This document shows positions 35,055 to 43,499 of a stretch of 48,615 bases of DNA, in pieces. Every line of letters starts with the position of its first letter. Positions within the stretch are counted from its first letter, which is position 1. A program made the position numbers and the translations under genes. The notes under the pieces are model-generated. The model had not been told where the DNA came from. It saw only the letters and a list, made by a program, of their open reading frames with translations, and did not search any database. This stretch comes from RGIG4079 sp045576735 (GTDB lineage: Bacteria; Bacteroidota; Bacteroidia; Bacteroidales; Muribaculaceae). Location of the stretch: NCBI GenBank assembly GCA_045576735.1, contig JAZNGZ010000021.1:1-48615 (forward strand), read 5' to 3'.

Positions 35055-36301
35055 TGGCAAAGAAAAATAGCATAAAATGTTCTTTTTGTGGTCGCCCATC
35101 AGATATGAGCGAGGTTTTGGTGCCTTCGGCTATTGATGAAACATATATTTGTGCCGAATGTATCGATCAAATTCATGAAATGTTGGGTGAATATCGCAAT
35201 GAAGCCAAGGCAAAAGATAAAGCTGCGGCAGCGACTGATTTCGACAAGGTTCCGCGTCCCCGAGAAATAAATGACTTTCTTAATCAATATGTTATAGGTC
35301 AAGATTCGGCTAAGAAATATTTATCTGTTGCGGTGTATAATCATTATAAACGCCTTGCTCAAAATGCCGATGATGATGTAGATATAGAAAAAAGCAACAT
35401 TATATTAGTAGGACGTACCGGCACAGGAAAGACTTTATTGGCTAAGACCATTGCGCGATTACTTGATGTGCCTTTTACAATTGTTGATGCAACGGTTTTG
35501 ACTGAGGCCGGATATGTAGGCGAGGATATTGAGAGTTTATTGACTCGTTTGCTTCAAGCGGCTGATTACAATGTGGAAAAGGCCGAAAAGGGGATTGTAT
35601 TTATCGATGAAATTGATAAAATAGCTCGAAAGGGTGATAATCCATCGATTACTAGAGACGTTAGTGGTGAAGGTGTTCAACAAGGGCTATTAAAACTTTT
35701 AGAAGGGTCAATTGTAAATGTCCCTCCACAAGGAGGCCGAAAACACCCTGAGCAAAAAATGATTCCTGTAAACACTAAAAATATCTTATTTATATGTGGT
35801 GGCGCATTTGATGGAATTGAAAGAAAGATTGCGCAACGCCTTAATACCCATGTAGTAGGATATTCAACCGATGCTTCTCGTCAACGAATTCAGAGAGATA
35901 ATTATTTACAATATATAGCACCTCAAGATTTAAAATCTTTTGGACTTATTCCTGAAATTATTGGCCGATTGCCAATATTAACTCATCTTGACCCACTTGA
36001 TAGAGACGCATTGTTGAGAGTGTTAACCGAACCTAAAAATGCGATTGTTCGTCAATATGAAAAGCTTTTTGCGATGGATGATGTTAAACTTACATTTACA
36101 GCTGAAGCATTAGACCTCATCGTTGATAAAGCGATTGAGTTTAAGTTGGGAGCTCGTGGGTTGCGTTCAATCGTAGAGTCAATCATGATTGACGCAATGT
36201 ATGAAATCCCTTCGACCGACATAAAAACATTTGAGGTTACTAAGGATTATGCCATAGAAAAACTTCAAGCAGCTAATTTTGATACATCAATAATAAAATA
36301 A
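35054..36301 (+). CDS. clpX: ATP-dependent unfoldase ClpX
   Basis: A 415-residue AAA+ unfoldase that recognises tagged proteins and threads them into ClpP. The N-terminal zinc domain has C9, C12, C33 and C36. Walker A 'GRTGTGKT' is at 120-127 and Walker B is 'IVFIDEIDKI'. The ClpP-contact loop region and 'GAFDGIERKIAQRLN' follow, with sensor 2 in 'KLGARGLRSIVE'. It overlaps clpP by one base and precedes recQ by 37 bases. Confidence 0.98.
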   Translation: MAKKNSIKCSFCGRPSDMSEVLVPSAIDETYICAECIDQIHEMLGEYRNEAKAKDKAAAATDFDKVPRPREINDFLNQYVIGQDSAKKYLSVAVYNHYKRLAQNADDDVDIEKSNIILVGRTGTGKTLLAKTIARLLDVPFTIVDATVLTEAGYVGEDIESLLTRLLQAADYNVEKAEKGIVFIDEIDKIARKGDNPSITRDVSGEGVQQGLLKLLEGSIVNVPPQGGRKHPEQKMIPVNTKNILFICGGAFDGIERKIAQRLNTHVVGYSTDASRQRIQRDNYLQYIAPQDLKSFGLIPEIIGRLPILTHLDPLDRDALLRVLTEPKNAIVRQYEKLFAMDDVKLTFTAEALDLIVDKAIEFKLGARGLRSIVESIMIDAMYEIPSTDIKTFEVTKDYAIEKLQAANFDTSIIK

Positions 36302-36338
36302 AGCAATTATCTTCTATAATTAACCAACGAACTATATC

Positions 36339-38525
36339 ATGAGCAATACAACAAAATCTCTCCTTTATGAAGCCCTTAAGACTCATTTTGGGTTTGATAA
36401 ATTTAAAGGTAATCAAGAAGCTATAATAACAAGCCTTTTAGAGAATCATGACACATTTGTGTTAATGCCTACCGGAGGCGGTAAATCATTGTGCTATCAA
36501 TTGCCTGCACTGCTCATGGAAGGAACTGCGATAATAATATCTCCTCTTATCGCATTGATGAAGAATCAGGTTGATGCTATGCGCAATTTTAGTGAAAATG
36601 ATAGTATTGCTCATTTTCTAAATTCATCGCTTAACAAAACGGCTATTGAACAGGTTAAAAGTGATATTATTGCAGGGAAAACAAAATTGCTATATGTAGC
36701 ACCTGAGTCATTGACAAAAGAAGATAATATTGATTTCTTAAAAAATGTACCTATCTCTTTTTATGCAATTGACGAAGCACACTGTATATCGGAATGGGGG
36801 CATGATTTCCGTCCCGAATATCGTCGCATTCGTCCTATAATAAATGAAATAGGGAAACGCCCTGTAATAGCTCTAACAGCTACAGCTACGCCTAAAGTTC
36901 AACATGACATCCAAAAGAATCTTGGAATGCAAGATGCTCATGTGTATAAGTCATCGTTTAATCGACAAAATTTGTATTATGAAATTAGGCAAAAGACTCA
37001 AAATACTGACCGAGATATAATTAAATATATAAAAAATAATCCGGGTAAGTCGGGCATTATATACTGTTTGAGTCGTAAAAAGGTAGAAGATTTGGCTGAA
37101 ATGTTGCAAGTCAATAACATTAAAGCTCTTGCCTATCATGCAGGAATGGATGGTGCTACTCGATCAGAGAACCAAGATGCTTTTTTGTTAGAAAAGGTTG
37201 ATGTAATTGTCGCTACCATTGCATTTGGTATGGGTATTGACAAACCCGATGTTAGATTTGTAATTCATTACGATATGCCTAAATCGCTTGAAGGTTATTA
37301 TCAAGAAACAGGTAGAGCCGGACGCGATGGTGGCGAAGGTCAATGTATCACATACTATTCATATAAGGATTTGCAAAAAATGGAAAAGTTCATGCAAGGT
37401 AAACCTATTGCAGAACAAGAAATTGGTAAGCAACTTCTTATAGAAACTGCATCATATGCCGAATCATCGGTATGTCGACGAAAATCGCTTCTCCATTATT
37501 TTGGGGAGGAATACAATCAGCATAATTGTGGGAATTGCGATAACTGTCTCAACCCCAAGAAACAAGTTGAAGCAAAAGATGATTTGCTCGCCGTCCTTGA
37601 AACAATGTTGGCATTAAAAGAAAAGTTTAAAGCCGATCATGTTATAAATGTGATGCGAGGCAAGAAAACTAATGATATAAAATCTTATCGTCAAGATGAG
37701 CTTGAAGTGTTTGCTTGTGCACAACATAGTGAAGAGCGATATCTTAATGCAGTGATACGCCAAGCTATTATTGCCGGATATATCGATAGGGATATTGAAA
37801 ACTATGGCATTGTAAAGATTACTCCCCAAGGAACTGAATTCATGAAAAATCCTAAGTCATTCAAGATTGTGGAAGATAATGAATTTAATGATGATGACAA
37901 TGTTGTAGTAGTAAAAAGTGGTGCATCGTGTGTTGTTGATCCAATGTTGTATTCGATATTGATTGATTTACGTAAGAAGATAGCAAAAAAACATCAATTG
38001 CCACCATATGTAATATTTCAAGACCCCTCGTTGGAAGCAATGGCAACAACATATCCAATTACGATGGAGGAACTTCAAAACATCACGGGGGTAGGAGCCG
38101 GCAAGGCGAAACGATATGGAGCAGAATTTATAAAGATTATCAAAGCTCACGTTGAAGAGAATGAAATTGAACGTCCCGAAGATTTGCGAGTGCGCAGTGT
38201 GGCGAATAAAAGCAAAATGAAAATTTCAATAATTCAAGGTATTGATCGAAAAATTCCTCTCGATGAACTAGCTGCATCAAAAGGGCTTGACTATACCGAG
38301 ATACTCGATGAAGTTGAAGCTATTGTATATTCAGGAACGAAGATTAATATTGACTATTTTATTGACGAGGTGATGGATGAGGATCATCTTGAAGACATTT
38401 TTGACTATTTCCGTGAAAGTGAGAGTGATGGAATAAAAGAAGCCGCAGAGGAATTGGGTCCTGATTATTCAGAGGAGGATATTCGCCTTGTGCGCATAAA
38501 ATTCTTGTCAGAGTTGGGTAATTAG
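36339..38525 (+). CDS. recQ: ATP-dependent DNA helicase RecQ
   Basis: A 728-residue 3'-5' helicase for recombination and fork repair. Walker A 'MPTGGGKS' lies at 43-50, motif II 'IDEAHCISEWGHDFRPEY' follows, and motif VI is 'QETGRAGRDG'. The RQC zinc site has Cys in 'CRRKSLLHYFGEEYNQHNCGNCDNC'. An HRDC domain is at about residues 530-605. A further C-terminal extension of about 120 residues, with HTH-like helices, makes it longer than E. coli RecQ (about 610), as usual in Bacteroidales. It is the last gene after clpX, and no hairpin terminator was seen after it. Confidence 0.97.
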   Translation: MSNTTKSLLYEALKTHFGFDKFKGNQEAIITSLLENHDTFVLMPTGGGKSLCYQLPALLMEGTAIIISPLIALMKNQVDAMRNFSENDSIAHFLNSSLNKTAIEQVKSDIIAGKTKLLYVAPESLTKEDNIDFLKNVPISFYAIDEAHCISEWGHDFRPEYRRIRPIINEIGKRPVIALTATATPKVQHDIQKNLGMQDAHVYKSSFNRQNLYYEIRQKTQNTDRDIIKYIKNNPGKSGIIYCLSRKKVEDLAEMLQVNNIKALAYHAGMDGATRSENQDAFLLEKVDVIVATIAFGMGIDKPDVRFVIHYDMPKSLEGYYQETGRAGRDGGEGQCITYYSYKDLQKMEKFMQGKPIAEQEIGKQLLIETASYAESSVCRRKSLLHYFGEEYNQHNCGNCDNCLNPKKQVEAKDDLLAVLETMLALKEKFKADHVINVMRGKKTNDIKSYRQDELEVFACAQHSEERYLNAVIRQAIIAGYIDRDIENYGIVKITPQGTEFMKNPKSFKIVEDNEFNDDDNVVVVKSGASCVVDPMLYSILIDLRKKIAKKHQLPPYVIFQDPSLEAMATTYPITMEELQNITGVGAGKAKRYGAEFIKIIKAHVEENEIERPEDLRVRSVANKSKMKISIIQGIDRKIPLDELAASKGLDYTEILDEVEAIVYSGTKINIDYFIDEVMDEDHLEDIFDYFRESESDGIKEAAEELGPDYSEEDIRLVRIKFLSELGN

Positions 38526-38679
38526 AGATTAAGATTTAAAAGGTAGTTGTTTCTATAATCATGTTAATAGTTTGTTCTATTATTTCTGCAAAATAGATGT
38601 AAATATTGCCTCGTGGATGCAGAATTGGTGAGTTTTTGCGACAATATGCATCAATAATGGCTAATATTTTGACATTTTG

Positions 38680-38710
38680 TTGAATAATACACTATTTTTG
38701 TTTAACTTTG
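38680..38710 (+). promoter_or_regulatory. Promoter of purU-hisHAF-hisIE-ftsE
   Basis: TTG (38680-38682), 20 bases, TAACTTTG (38703-38710). Transcription would begin near 38716, so the open frame's upstream TTG (38677) cannot be the start. The gap after recQ (38526-38739) holds nothing else recognisable. Confidence 0.75.
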
Positions 38711-38739
38711 CATTTCTAACTACACAATTTGAAATTATA

Positions 38740-39609
38740 GTGGAAAAGAAACGACAAAATAGTGCAATATTGTTAATGCATTGTCCCGACCAACCGGGGA
38801 TTATCGCAGTTATTACTGAGTTTATTAATACCAATGGGGGTAATATCCTATATCTAGACCAATATGTAGATAAGGAAAATGGTGTGTTCTACATGAGGGT
38901 TGAGTGGGATTTGGAGAATTTTATTATTCCAACTGAAAAAATCAACGACTATTTCAATACGTTATATGCCGGGCGTTATAATGTTACCTATAGATTGAGT
39001 TTCACTGATCGACCACAACGAATGGCCTTGTTTGTGTCAAAGATGTCACATTGTTTATATGATATTTTGGCTCGTTATGTAGCAGGGGAGTGGGATGTTG
39101 AAATTCCGGTAATAATAAGTAATCATCCTGATTTGAAAACGGTTGCCGACCAGTTTAATATCCCGTATGAGGTTATACCGGTAACACGACAAAACAAAGA
39201 AGAGATGGAAGCTCTAGAATTTGAAGTTCTTGATAAATATGAGATAGACTTCATTGTTTTGGCTCGTTATATGCAAGTTCTTTCTGAAGATTTTATAAAT
39301 CGATATCCTAACCGCATTATCAATATTCACCATTCGTTTCTCCCTGCATTTGTAGGTGCAAAACCATATCATGCCGCATATGATAGAGGAGTGAAACTTA
39401 TTGGCGCAACCAGTCACTATGTAACAACCGAACTTGATGCCGGTCCTATTATTGAGCAAGATATTGTGCGCATTACACATAAAGATACTGTAAATGACTT
39501 AGTTAAGAAGGGTCGCGATTTGGAAAAAATTGTTCTTTCACGAGCAGTTGAAAAACATATTCAACGAAAAATACTTACATACAATAACAAAACTGTAGTT
39601 TTTAGTTAG
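38740..39609 (+). CDS. purU: Formyltetrahydrofolate deformylase PurU
   Basis: A 289-residue enzyme that hydrolyses 10-formyl-THF to THF and formate, balancing one-carbon units. The N-terminal ACT domain is 'AILLMHCPDQPGIIAVITEF'. The catalytic hydrolase domain has 'RIINIHHSFLPAF' (Asn and His) and 'HYVTTELDAGPIIEQD' (Asp). I chose GTG at 38740 because the promoter -7 box lies at 38703-38710 and the ACT domain begins soon after; the longer frame from a TTG is not transcribed from this promoter. It lies 25 bases before hisH. Confidence 0.93.
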   Translation: MEKKRQNSAILLMHCPDQPGIIAVITEFINTNGGNILYLDQYVDKENGVFYMRVEWDLENFIIPTEKINDYFNTLYAGRYNVTYRLSFTDRPQRMALFVSKMSHCLYDILARYVAGEWDVEIPVIISNHPDLKTVADQFNIPYEVIPVTRQNKEEMEALEFEVLDKYEIDFIVLARYMQVLSEDFINRYPNRIINIHHSFLPAFVGAKPYHAAYDRGVKLIGATSHYVTTELDAGPIIEQDIVRITHKDTVNDLVKKGRDLEKIVLSRAVEKHIQRKILTYNNKTVVFS

Positions 39610-39634
39610 GAATAACTAATTCTTATGTAGTGTT

Positions 39635-40225
39635 ATGAAAATTGCTATAATAAAATATAATGCGGGAAATAATTTCTCGGTTGAATGTGCTTTGCGTCGA
39701 TTAGGATACGAAGCAGTAGTTACTGATAATCCCGAAGAGATTGTCAGTGCCGATAAGGTTATTTTTCCCGGAGTGGGGGAGGCACGAAGTGCAATGAATT
39801 ATCTTAAGGAGCATGGACTTGATATAGTGATAAAAAATCTTCGTCAGCCGGTTCTTGGGATATGTATTGGTCAGCAATTAATGTGTCGTCACTCCGAAGA
39901 AGGTGATGTTGATTGTTTGGGAATATTTGATGTTGATGTGAAACGGTTCAATTCGCAGATAAGTGACATGAAAATTCCTCATATGGGATGGAATACCATA
40001 TCGCTAAATGTGAGTGATTTTATACCTTCGGAACTTGAGGGTAAATATGTGTATTATGTTCATAGTTATTATGTTCCGGTTAATGAATCAACAATTGCAA
40101 TAACAGACTATATAAATCCTTATAGCGCAGCACTTCATAAAGATAATTTCTATGCCACACAGTTTCACCCCGAGAAAAGTGGTGATATAGGCGAACTAAT
40201 TCTCAAAAGTTTTATCGAGTTATGA
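39635..40225 (+). CDS. hisH: Imidazole glycerol phosphate synthase glutaminase subunit HisH
   Basis: A 196-residue class I glutaminase feeding ammonia to HisF. The triad is C77 ('LGICIGQQLM'), H178 and E180 ('QFHPEKSG'). It overlaps hisA by four bases (ATGA type). Part of the second half of the histidine pathway; hisG, hisD, hisC and hisB are not in the window. Confidence 0.97.
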   Translation: MKIAIIKYNAGNNFSVECALRRLGYEAVVTDNPEEIVSADKVIFPGVGEARSAMNYLKEHGLDIVIKNLRQPVLGICIGQQLMCRHSEEGDVDCLGIFDVDVKRFNSQISDMKIPHMGWNTISLNVSDFIPSELEGKYVYYVHSYYVPVNESTIAITDYINPYSAALHKDNFYATQFHPEKSGDIGELILKSFIEL

Positions 40226-40953
40226 TTGAGATAATACCTGCCATTGATATAATAGATGGTAAATGTGTGAGGTTGACTAAAGGTGATTATGAGCAAAAAA
40301 CTGTTTATGCTGATGATCCTTTAGAAATAGCAAAGATGATGCAAGATGCCGGGTGTGGTCGATTGCATCTTGTTGATCTTGACGGAGCAAAGTCAAACCA
40401 TATAGTTAATCATAAAGTTCTTGAACGTATTGCCACCTCAACTAATCTTGTAATAGATTTTGGTGGCGGCTTGAAGAGTGATGAAGACCTTCGCATTGCA
40501 TTTGAATGTGGTGCTTCTATGATAACCGGTGGAAGTATCGCGGTTAAAAGTTGTGATACTTTTTTAAACTGGATTGAAAAATATGGAAGCGAGAAAATTA
40601 TTTTAGGCGCTGATGCTCGCGATGGCAAAATCTCTACAGCGGGATGGATTGATGATAGTGACATCGAAATTATTCCATTCGTTGAAGGGTATATGTCTAA
40701 AGGTATTAATAAAGTGATTTCTACCGATATAAATGTTGATGGCATGTTGACAGGACCGACAATCCCATTATATAGAGAAATGCTTGAACAATTGCCAAAT
40801 CTATATTTGATTGCGAGTGGCGGAGTAAGTGCCATGTCTGACATCGATGCTCTTGAAAAAGCAAATGTGCCAGCAGTTATTGTTGGTAAAGCTATATATG
40901 AGGGAAGAATAACTCTTAAGGAATTGGAAAATTTTAATTTGTCACGTCAATAA
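40222..40953 (+). CDS. hisA: Phosphoribosylformimino-AICAR-phosphate isomerase HisA
   Basis: A 243-residue (beta/alpha)8 isomerase, making PRFAR from ProFAR. It starts 'IIPAIDIIDGKCVRL' with a catalytic Asp at 9; the second Asp lies in 'STDINVDGMLTGP'. 'VIDFGGGLKSDEDL' and 'IASGGVSAMSDI' are phosphate-binding loops of the duplicated half-barrel. The start overlaps hisH and the end is six bases before hisF. Confidence 0.97.
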   Translation: MIEIIPAIDIIDGKCVRLTKGDYEQKTVYADDPLEIAKMMQDAGCGRLHLVDLDGAKSNHIVNHKVLERIATSTNLVIDFGGGLKSDEDLRIAFECGASMITGGSIAVKSCDTFLNWIEKYGSEKIILGADARDGKISTAGWIDDSDIEIIPFVEGYMSKGINKVISTDINVDGMLTGPTIPLYREMLEQLPNLYLIASGGVSAMSDIDALEKANVPAVIVGKAIYEGRITLKELENFNLSRQ

Positions 40954-40959
40954 ATTTAT

Positions 40960-41715
40960 ATGTTAGCAAAACGCATTATTCCGTGTCTTGACGTAAAAGA
41001 TGGTAAAACCGTTAAAGGTGTAAATTTCGTTAACTTTCGTGATGCAGGCGATCCCGTGGCATTAGGAAAAAAATATAGCGAAGATGGAGCAGATGAATTG
41101 GTCTATCTGGACATAACAGCATCACACGAAGGACGTAAAACATTTGTAGACTTAGTGCGCCGAGTGGCTGAGAATGTTAGTATTCCTTTTACAGTTGGCG
41201 GTGGCATAAATCAGGTAGAAGATGTTGAGAAACTTCTAAATGCCGGTGCTGATAAAATTTCAATTAATTCGGCAGCATTGAGAAATCCTGATTTGATTGA
41301 TGGGATAGCACGTCGATTTGGTAATCAAGTGTGTGTCACAGCTATAGATGCACGCATGGAAGGAGATGAATGGGTGTGCTATATAAATGGAGGTAGAGTT
41401 TCAACAGGTCGACGATTGAATGAATGGGCACATGAAGCTCAAGAACGTGGAGCCGGAGAGATTCTTTTTACTAGTATGGACCATGATGGCGTCAAAACCG
41501 GATTTGCAAACGAGGCATTGGCAATGCTTCATGAAACATTAAGTATACCAGTAATCGCATCGGGTGGAGCCGGCGATTATAGACATTTTTATGATGTGTT
41601 TACACAAGGGAAAGCCGATGCAGCACTCGCTGCGAGCATTTTTCACTTCAATGAGATACCAATTAACGAATTAAAAGAGTATCTTTGTAGTCGTAATATA
41701 AATGTAAGAATTTAA
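40960..41715 (+). CDS. hisF: Imidazole glycerol phosphate synthase cyclase subunit HisF
   Basis: A 251-residue (beta/alpha)8 cyclase that uses HisH ammonia to form imidazole glycerol phosphate and AICAR. 'RIIPCLDVKDG' carries the catalytic Asp at 11; 'PFTVGGGINQVEDV', 'DGVKTGFAN' and 'VIASGGAGD' are the other signature loops. Its product AICAR feeds purine synthesis. Six bases from hisA. Confidence 0.98.
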   Translation: MLAKRIIPCLDVKDGKTVKGVNFVNFRDAGDPVALGKKYSEDGADELVYLDITASHEGRKTFVDLVRRVAENVSIPFTVGGGINQVEDVEKLLNAGADKISINSAALRNPDLIDGIARRFGNQVCVTAIDARMEGDEWVCYINGGRVSTGRRLNEWAHEAQERGAGEILFTSMDHDGVKTGFANEALAMLHETLSIPVIASGGAGDYRHFYDVFTQGKADAALAASIFHFNEIPINELKEYLCSRNINVRI

Positions 41716-41735
41716 TCAAATCACAATATAACAAT

Positions 41736-42332
41736 ATGAGTATTGATTTCAACAAGATGCAGGGGTTGGTTCCTGCCATCATCCAAGATGCTCGCACTAA
41801 AAATGTGCTTATGCTTGGGTTTATGAATGAAGAAGCCTATCATAAAACGATAGAAATAGGTAAAGTGACTTTTTTTAGTCGCACTAAAAATCGTCTGTGG
41901 ACAAAGGGCGAAGAGAGTGGAAATTTCCTTAATGTCATTTCAATTGAAGAAGATTGTGACCACGATACATTGCTAATAAAAGTCAATCCCGTTGGGCCTG
42001 TTTGTCATACCGGTACTGATACATGTTTTGGCACAGAAAACAAGTGGGGAGTTGAGTTTTTCCGCTATTTGCAAGATTTTATTCAACGTCGTCATGAAGA
42101 AATGCCTAAAGGTTCATATACTACTTCATTATTTGAAAGTGGTGTAAACCGCATGGCTCAAAAGGTTGGCGAAGAAGCGGTTGAGACTGTTATAGAAGCA
42201 ACTAATGGCACAGATGATCGATTAATTTATGAAGCATCAGATATGATTTATCATCTCATAGTGTTGCTTACATCTAAAGGTCATCGTATTGAGGAATTAG
42301 CTGAAGAACTTGTTAAACGTCACAAAGAGTGA
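41736..42332 (+). CDS. hisIE: Fused phosphoribosyl-AMP cyclohydrolase / phosphoribosyl-ATP pyrophosphatase HisIE
   Basis: A 198-residue bifunctional enzyme for steps two and three of histidine synthesis. Residues 1-110 are HisI ('VLMLGFMNEEAYHKTIE', 'TFFSRTKNRLWTKGEESGN', zinc Cys in 'GPVCHTGTDTCFG'). Residues 115-198 are HisE ('MAQKVGEEAVETVIEA'). It ends the his group; ftsE follows by 38 bases. Confidence 0.97.
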   Translation: MSIDFNKMQGLVPAIIQDARTKNVLMLGFMNEEAYHKTIEIGKVTFFSRTKNRLWTKGEESGNFLNVISIEEDCDHDTLLIKVNPVGPVCHTGTDTCFGTENKWGVEFFRYLQDFIQRRHEEMPKGSYTTSLFESGVNRMAQKVGEEAVETVIEATNGTDDRLIYEASDMIYHLIVLLTSKGHRIEELAEELVKRHKE

Positions 42333-42370
42333 ATTATTTAATCCTATAACCCATATAATACCTTGACACA

Positions 42371-43030
42371 ATGAGAGATATAGTCAAATATAGAAATGTG
42401 GAACTTTTGCGACAAGAACATGTTGTGCTCAAAGATGTGTCGTTTGAGTTGCAACAAGGCGAGTTCTTATATCTAATAGGTAAAGTAGGCAGCGGTAAAA
42501 GTAGCTTGCTAAAATCAATTTATTCCGAAATACCTATTAGTGATGGATCTGCAAGAGTGTTTGACTATGATTTGACAAATATCAAACGTAAAGAGATTCC
42601 AATGTTACGACGTCAGATTGGGATTGTGTTTCAAGATTTCCAATTACTTACTGATCGTAATGTGTATGATAATTTGCGATTTGTGCTAGATGCAACAGGA
42701 TGGAATGATGCTGGTGAGAAAGAAGCTCGTATCGAAGAGGTTTTGAAGCAAGTGGGTATGTTGAACAAAAGTTATAAAATGCCTCACGAACTCTCGGGGG
42801 GAGAGCAGCAGCGTATTGTTATTGCTCGTGCATTGCTCAATAAGCCTCAATTAATTCTTGCAGATGAACCAACCGGGAATCTTGATCCTGCAACAAGTGA
42901 GCAGATTGTAAATCATCTTCATGAAATATCTGCGTCGGGTACAGCGGTTATTATGGCAACCCATAATCTCACTTTGGTAGACCAGTTCCCCGCACGAGTG
43001 ATGAAATGTGAAGAAAAACGATTAGTATAA
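42371..43030 (+). CDS. ftsE: Cell-division ABC ATPase FtsE
   Basis: A 219-residue ATPase that with FtsX activates peptidoglycan hydrolysis at the septum. Walker A 'GKVGSGKS' is at 37-44, the signature 'LSGGEQQR' and Walker B 'LILADEPTGNLDP' follow, with 'GIVFQDFQLLTDRNVYDNL' as the Q-loop. The short length and this Q-loop match FtsE better than LolD, though LolD-like ATPases are close relatives. ftsX is not next to it. It closes the purU-his transcript with a good terminator. Confidence 0.88.
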   Translation: MRDIVKYRNVELLRQEHVVLKDVSFELQQGEFLYLIGKVGSGKSSLLKSIYSEIPISDGSARVFDYDLTNIKRKEIPMLRRQIGIVFQDFQLLTDRNVYDNLRFVLDATGWNDAGEKEARIEEVLKQVGMLNKSYKMPHELSGGEQQRIVIARALLNKPQLILADEPTGNLDPATSEQIVNHLHEISASGTAVIMATHNLTLVDQFPARVMKCEEKRLV

Positions 43031-43056
43031 GATAAGTATTTTTCTTATAAATTTAT

Positions 43057-43092
43057 GTGGTCGGTGCCTGATAGGTATTGACCACTTTTTTT
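43057..43092 (+). terminator. Terminator of the purU-his-ftsE operon
   Basis: A 13-bp stem with wobbles (43057-43069 with 43073-43085), triloop, then TTTTTTTA. A good intrinsic terminator. Confidence 0.88.
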
Positions 43093-43175
43093 ATTAAAAC
43101 TGTTGCATTCTCTTTTTTCTATGAAAGTGGGAGTGAATTTTTATTTTTTTAAATAAATAGCATGAGATTTTATGC

Positions 43176-43183
43176 TATCTTTG
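43176..43183 (+). promoter_or_regulatory. -7 element of the restriction-modification operon
   Basis: TATCTTTG; no TTG at the -33 position. If used, it would give a leader of about 310 bases before the first ATG at 43500, covering the structured element. Confidence 0.5.
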
Positions 43184-43280
43184 TGTAATCATTAATAATT
43201 AAATATAAATTTTTAATACAAGAAACAGACAGTATTTTAACTTAACATATTATTAATCAGCGTTTGCTATTTTGTTCGGT

Positions 43281-43498
43281 TCATTCTAAAGCCTAGGAAA
43301 CTTTTGAAACTAAAGTACGGATAAAGTCGTTAACGTCTGCGTCTATGGCGTGGACAAGACTTATCTACTTTAGTGGGCATTTCCTAGGGCCTAGAATGAG
43401 GATAAGAAACTTTGTCCACGTTTCTTATGCCTGATTTTGAGGTCCTATGTTGCCCACTATCCCGAAGATAAGTAGTCGGCGCATAACCATAGACGCAG
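43281..43498 (+). ncRNA. Candidate structured leader RNA of unknown type
   Basis: Fold one: hairpin H1 has arms 43281-43288/43392-43399, 43292-43300/43380-43388, 43309-43317/43366-43374 and 43320-43328/43358-43365. H2 has 43402-43410/43420-43428, extended by 43399-43401/43430-43432. H3 spans about 43441-43488. The H2 loop (43412-43419) is complementary to H1 apical bases 43350-43357, a kissing contact. Fold two is one long hairpin: 43337-43348/43487-43498 (12 bp perfect), 43359-43366/43466-43473 (8 bp) and 43371-43379/43451-43459 (9 bp). The two folds use the same bases and exclude each other. The last arm ends one base before the ATG. No known RNA family was recognised. DNA-level explanations (protein operator, recombination site) remain open. 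Confidence 0.55.
43345..43434 (+). CDS. Possible 29-residue leader ORF inside the structured element
   Basis: An ATG at 43345 opens a frame of 29 codons to TGA at 43432-43434, starting 'MAWTRLIYFSG'. It crosses the 3' half of H1 and all of H2, so translation would disturb both folds. It may be chance; no ribosome-binding signal supports it. Confidence 0.2.
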   Translation: MAWTRLIYFSGHFLGPRMRIRNFVHVSYA

Positions 43499-43499
43499 T

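Noticed and set aside
40410..40844. 144-residue ORF antisense to hisA
   Set aside because: Mirror of a conserved barrel gene without independent support.
43281..43399. Invertible promoter (phase-variation switch)
   Set aside because: Arms match only 17 of 20 bases, no recombinase gene is near and no good promoter lies between the arms.
43337..43498. Retron msr-msd look-alike (perfect 12-bp flanking inverted repeats around hairpins)
   Set aside because: No reverse transcriptase gene lies downstream; the next ORFs are methylases and a helicase.
43281..43498. IscB/TnpB guide RNA, group II intron or integron attC site
   Set aside because: No IscB, TnpB, intron-encoded protein or integrase in the window, and no domain V or attC core motifs were seen.
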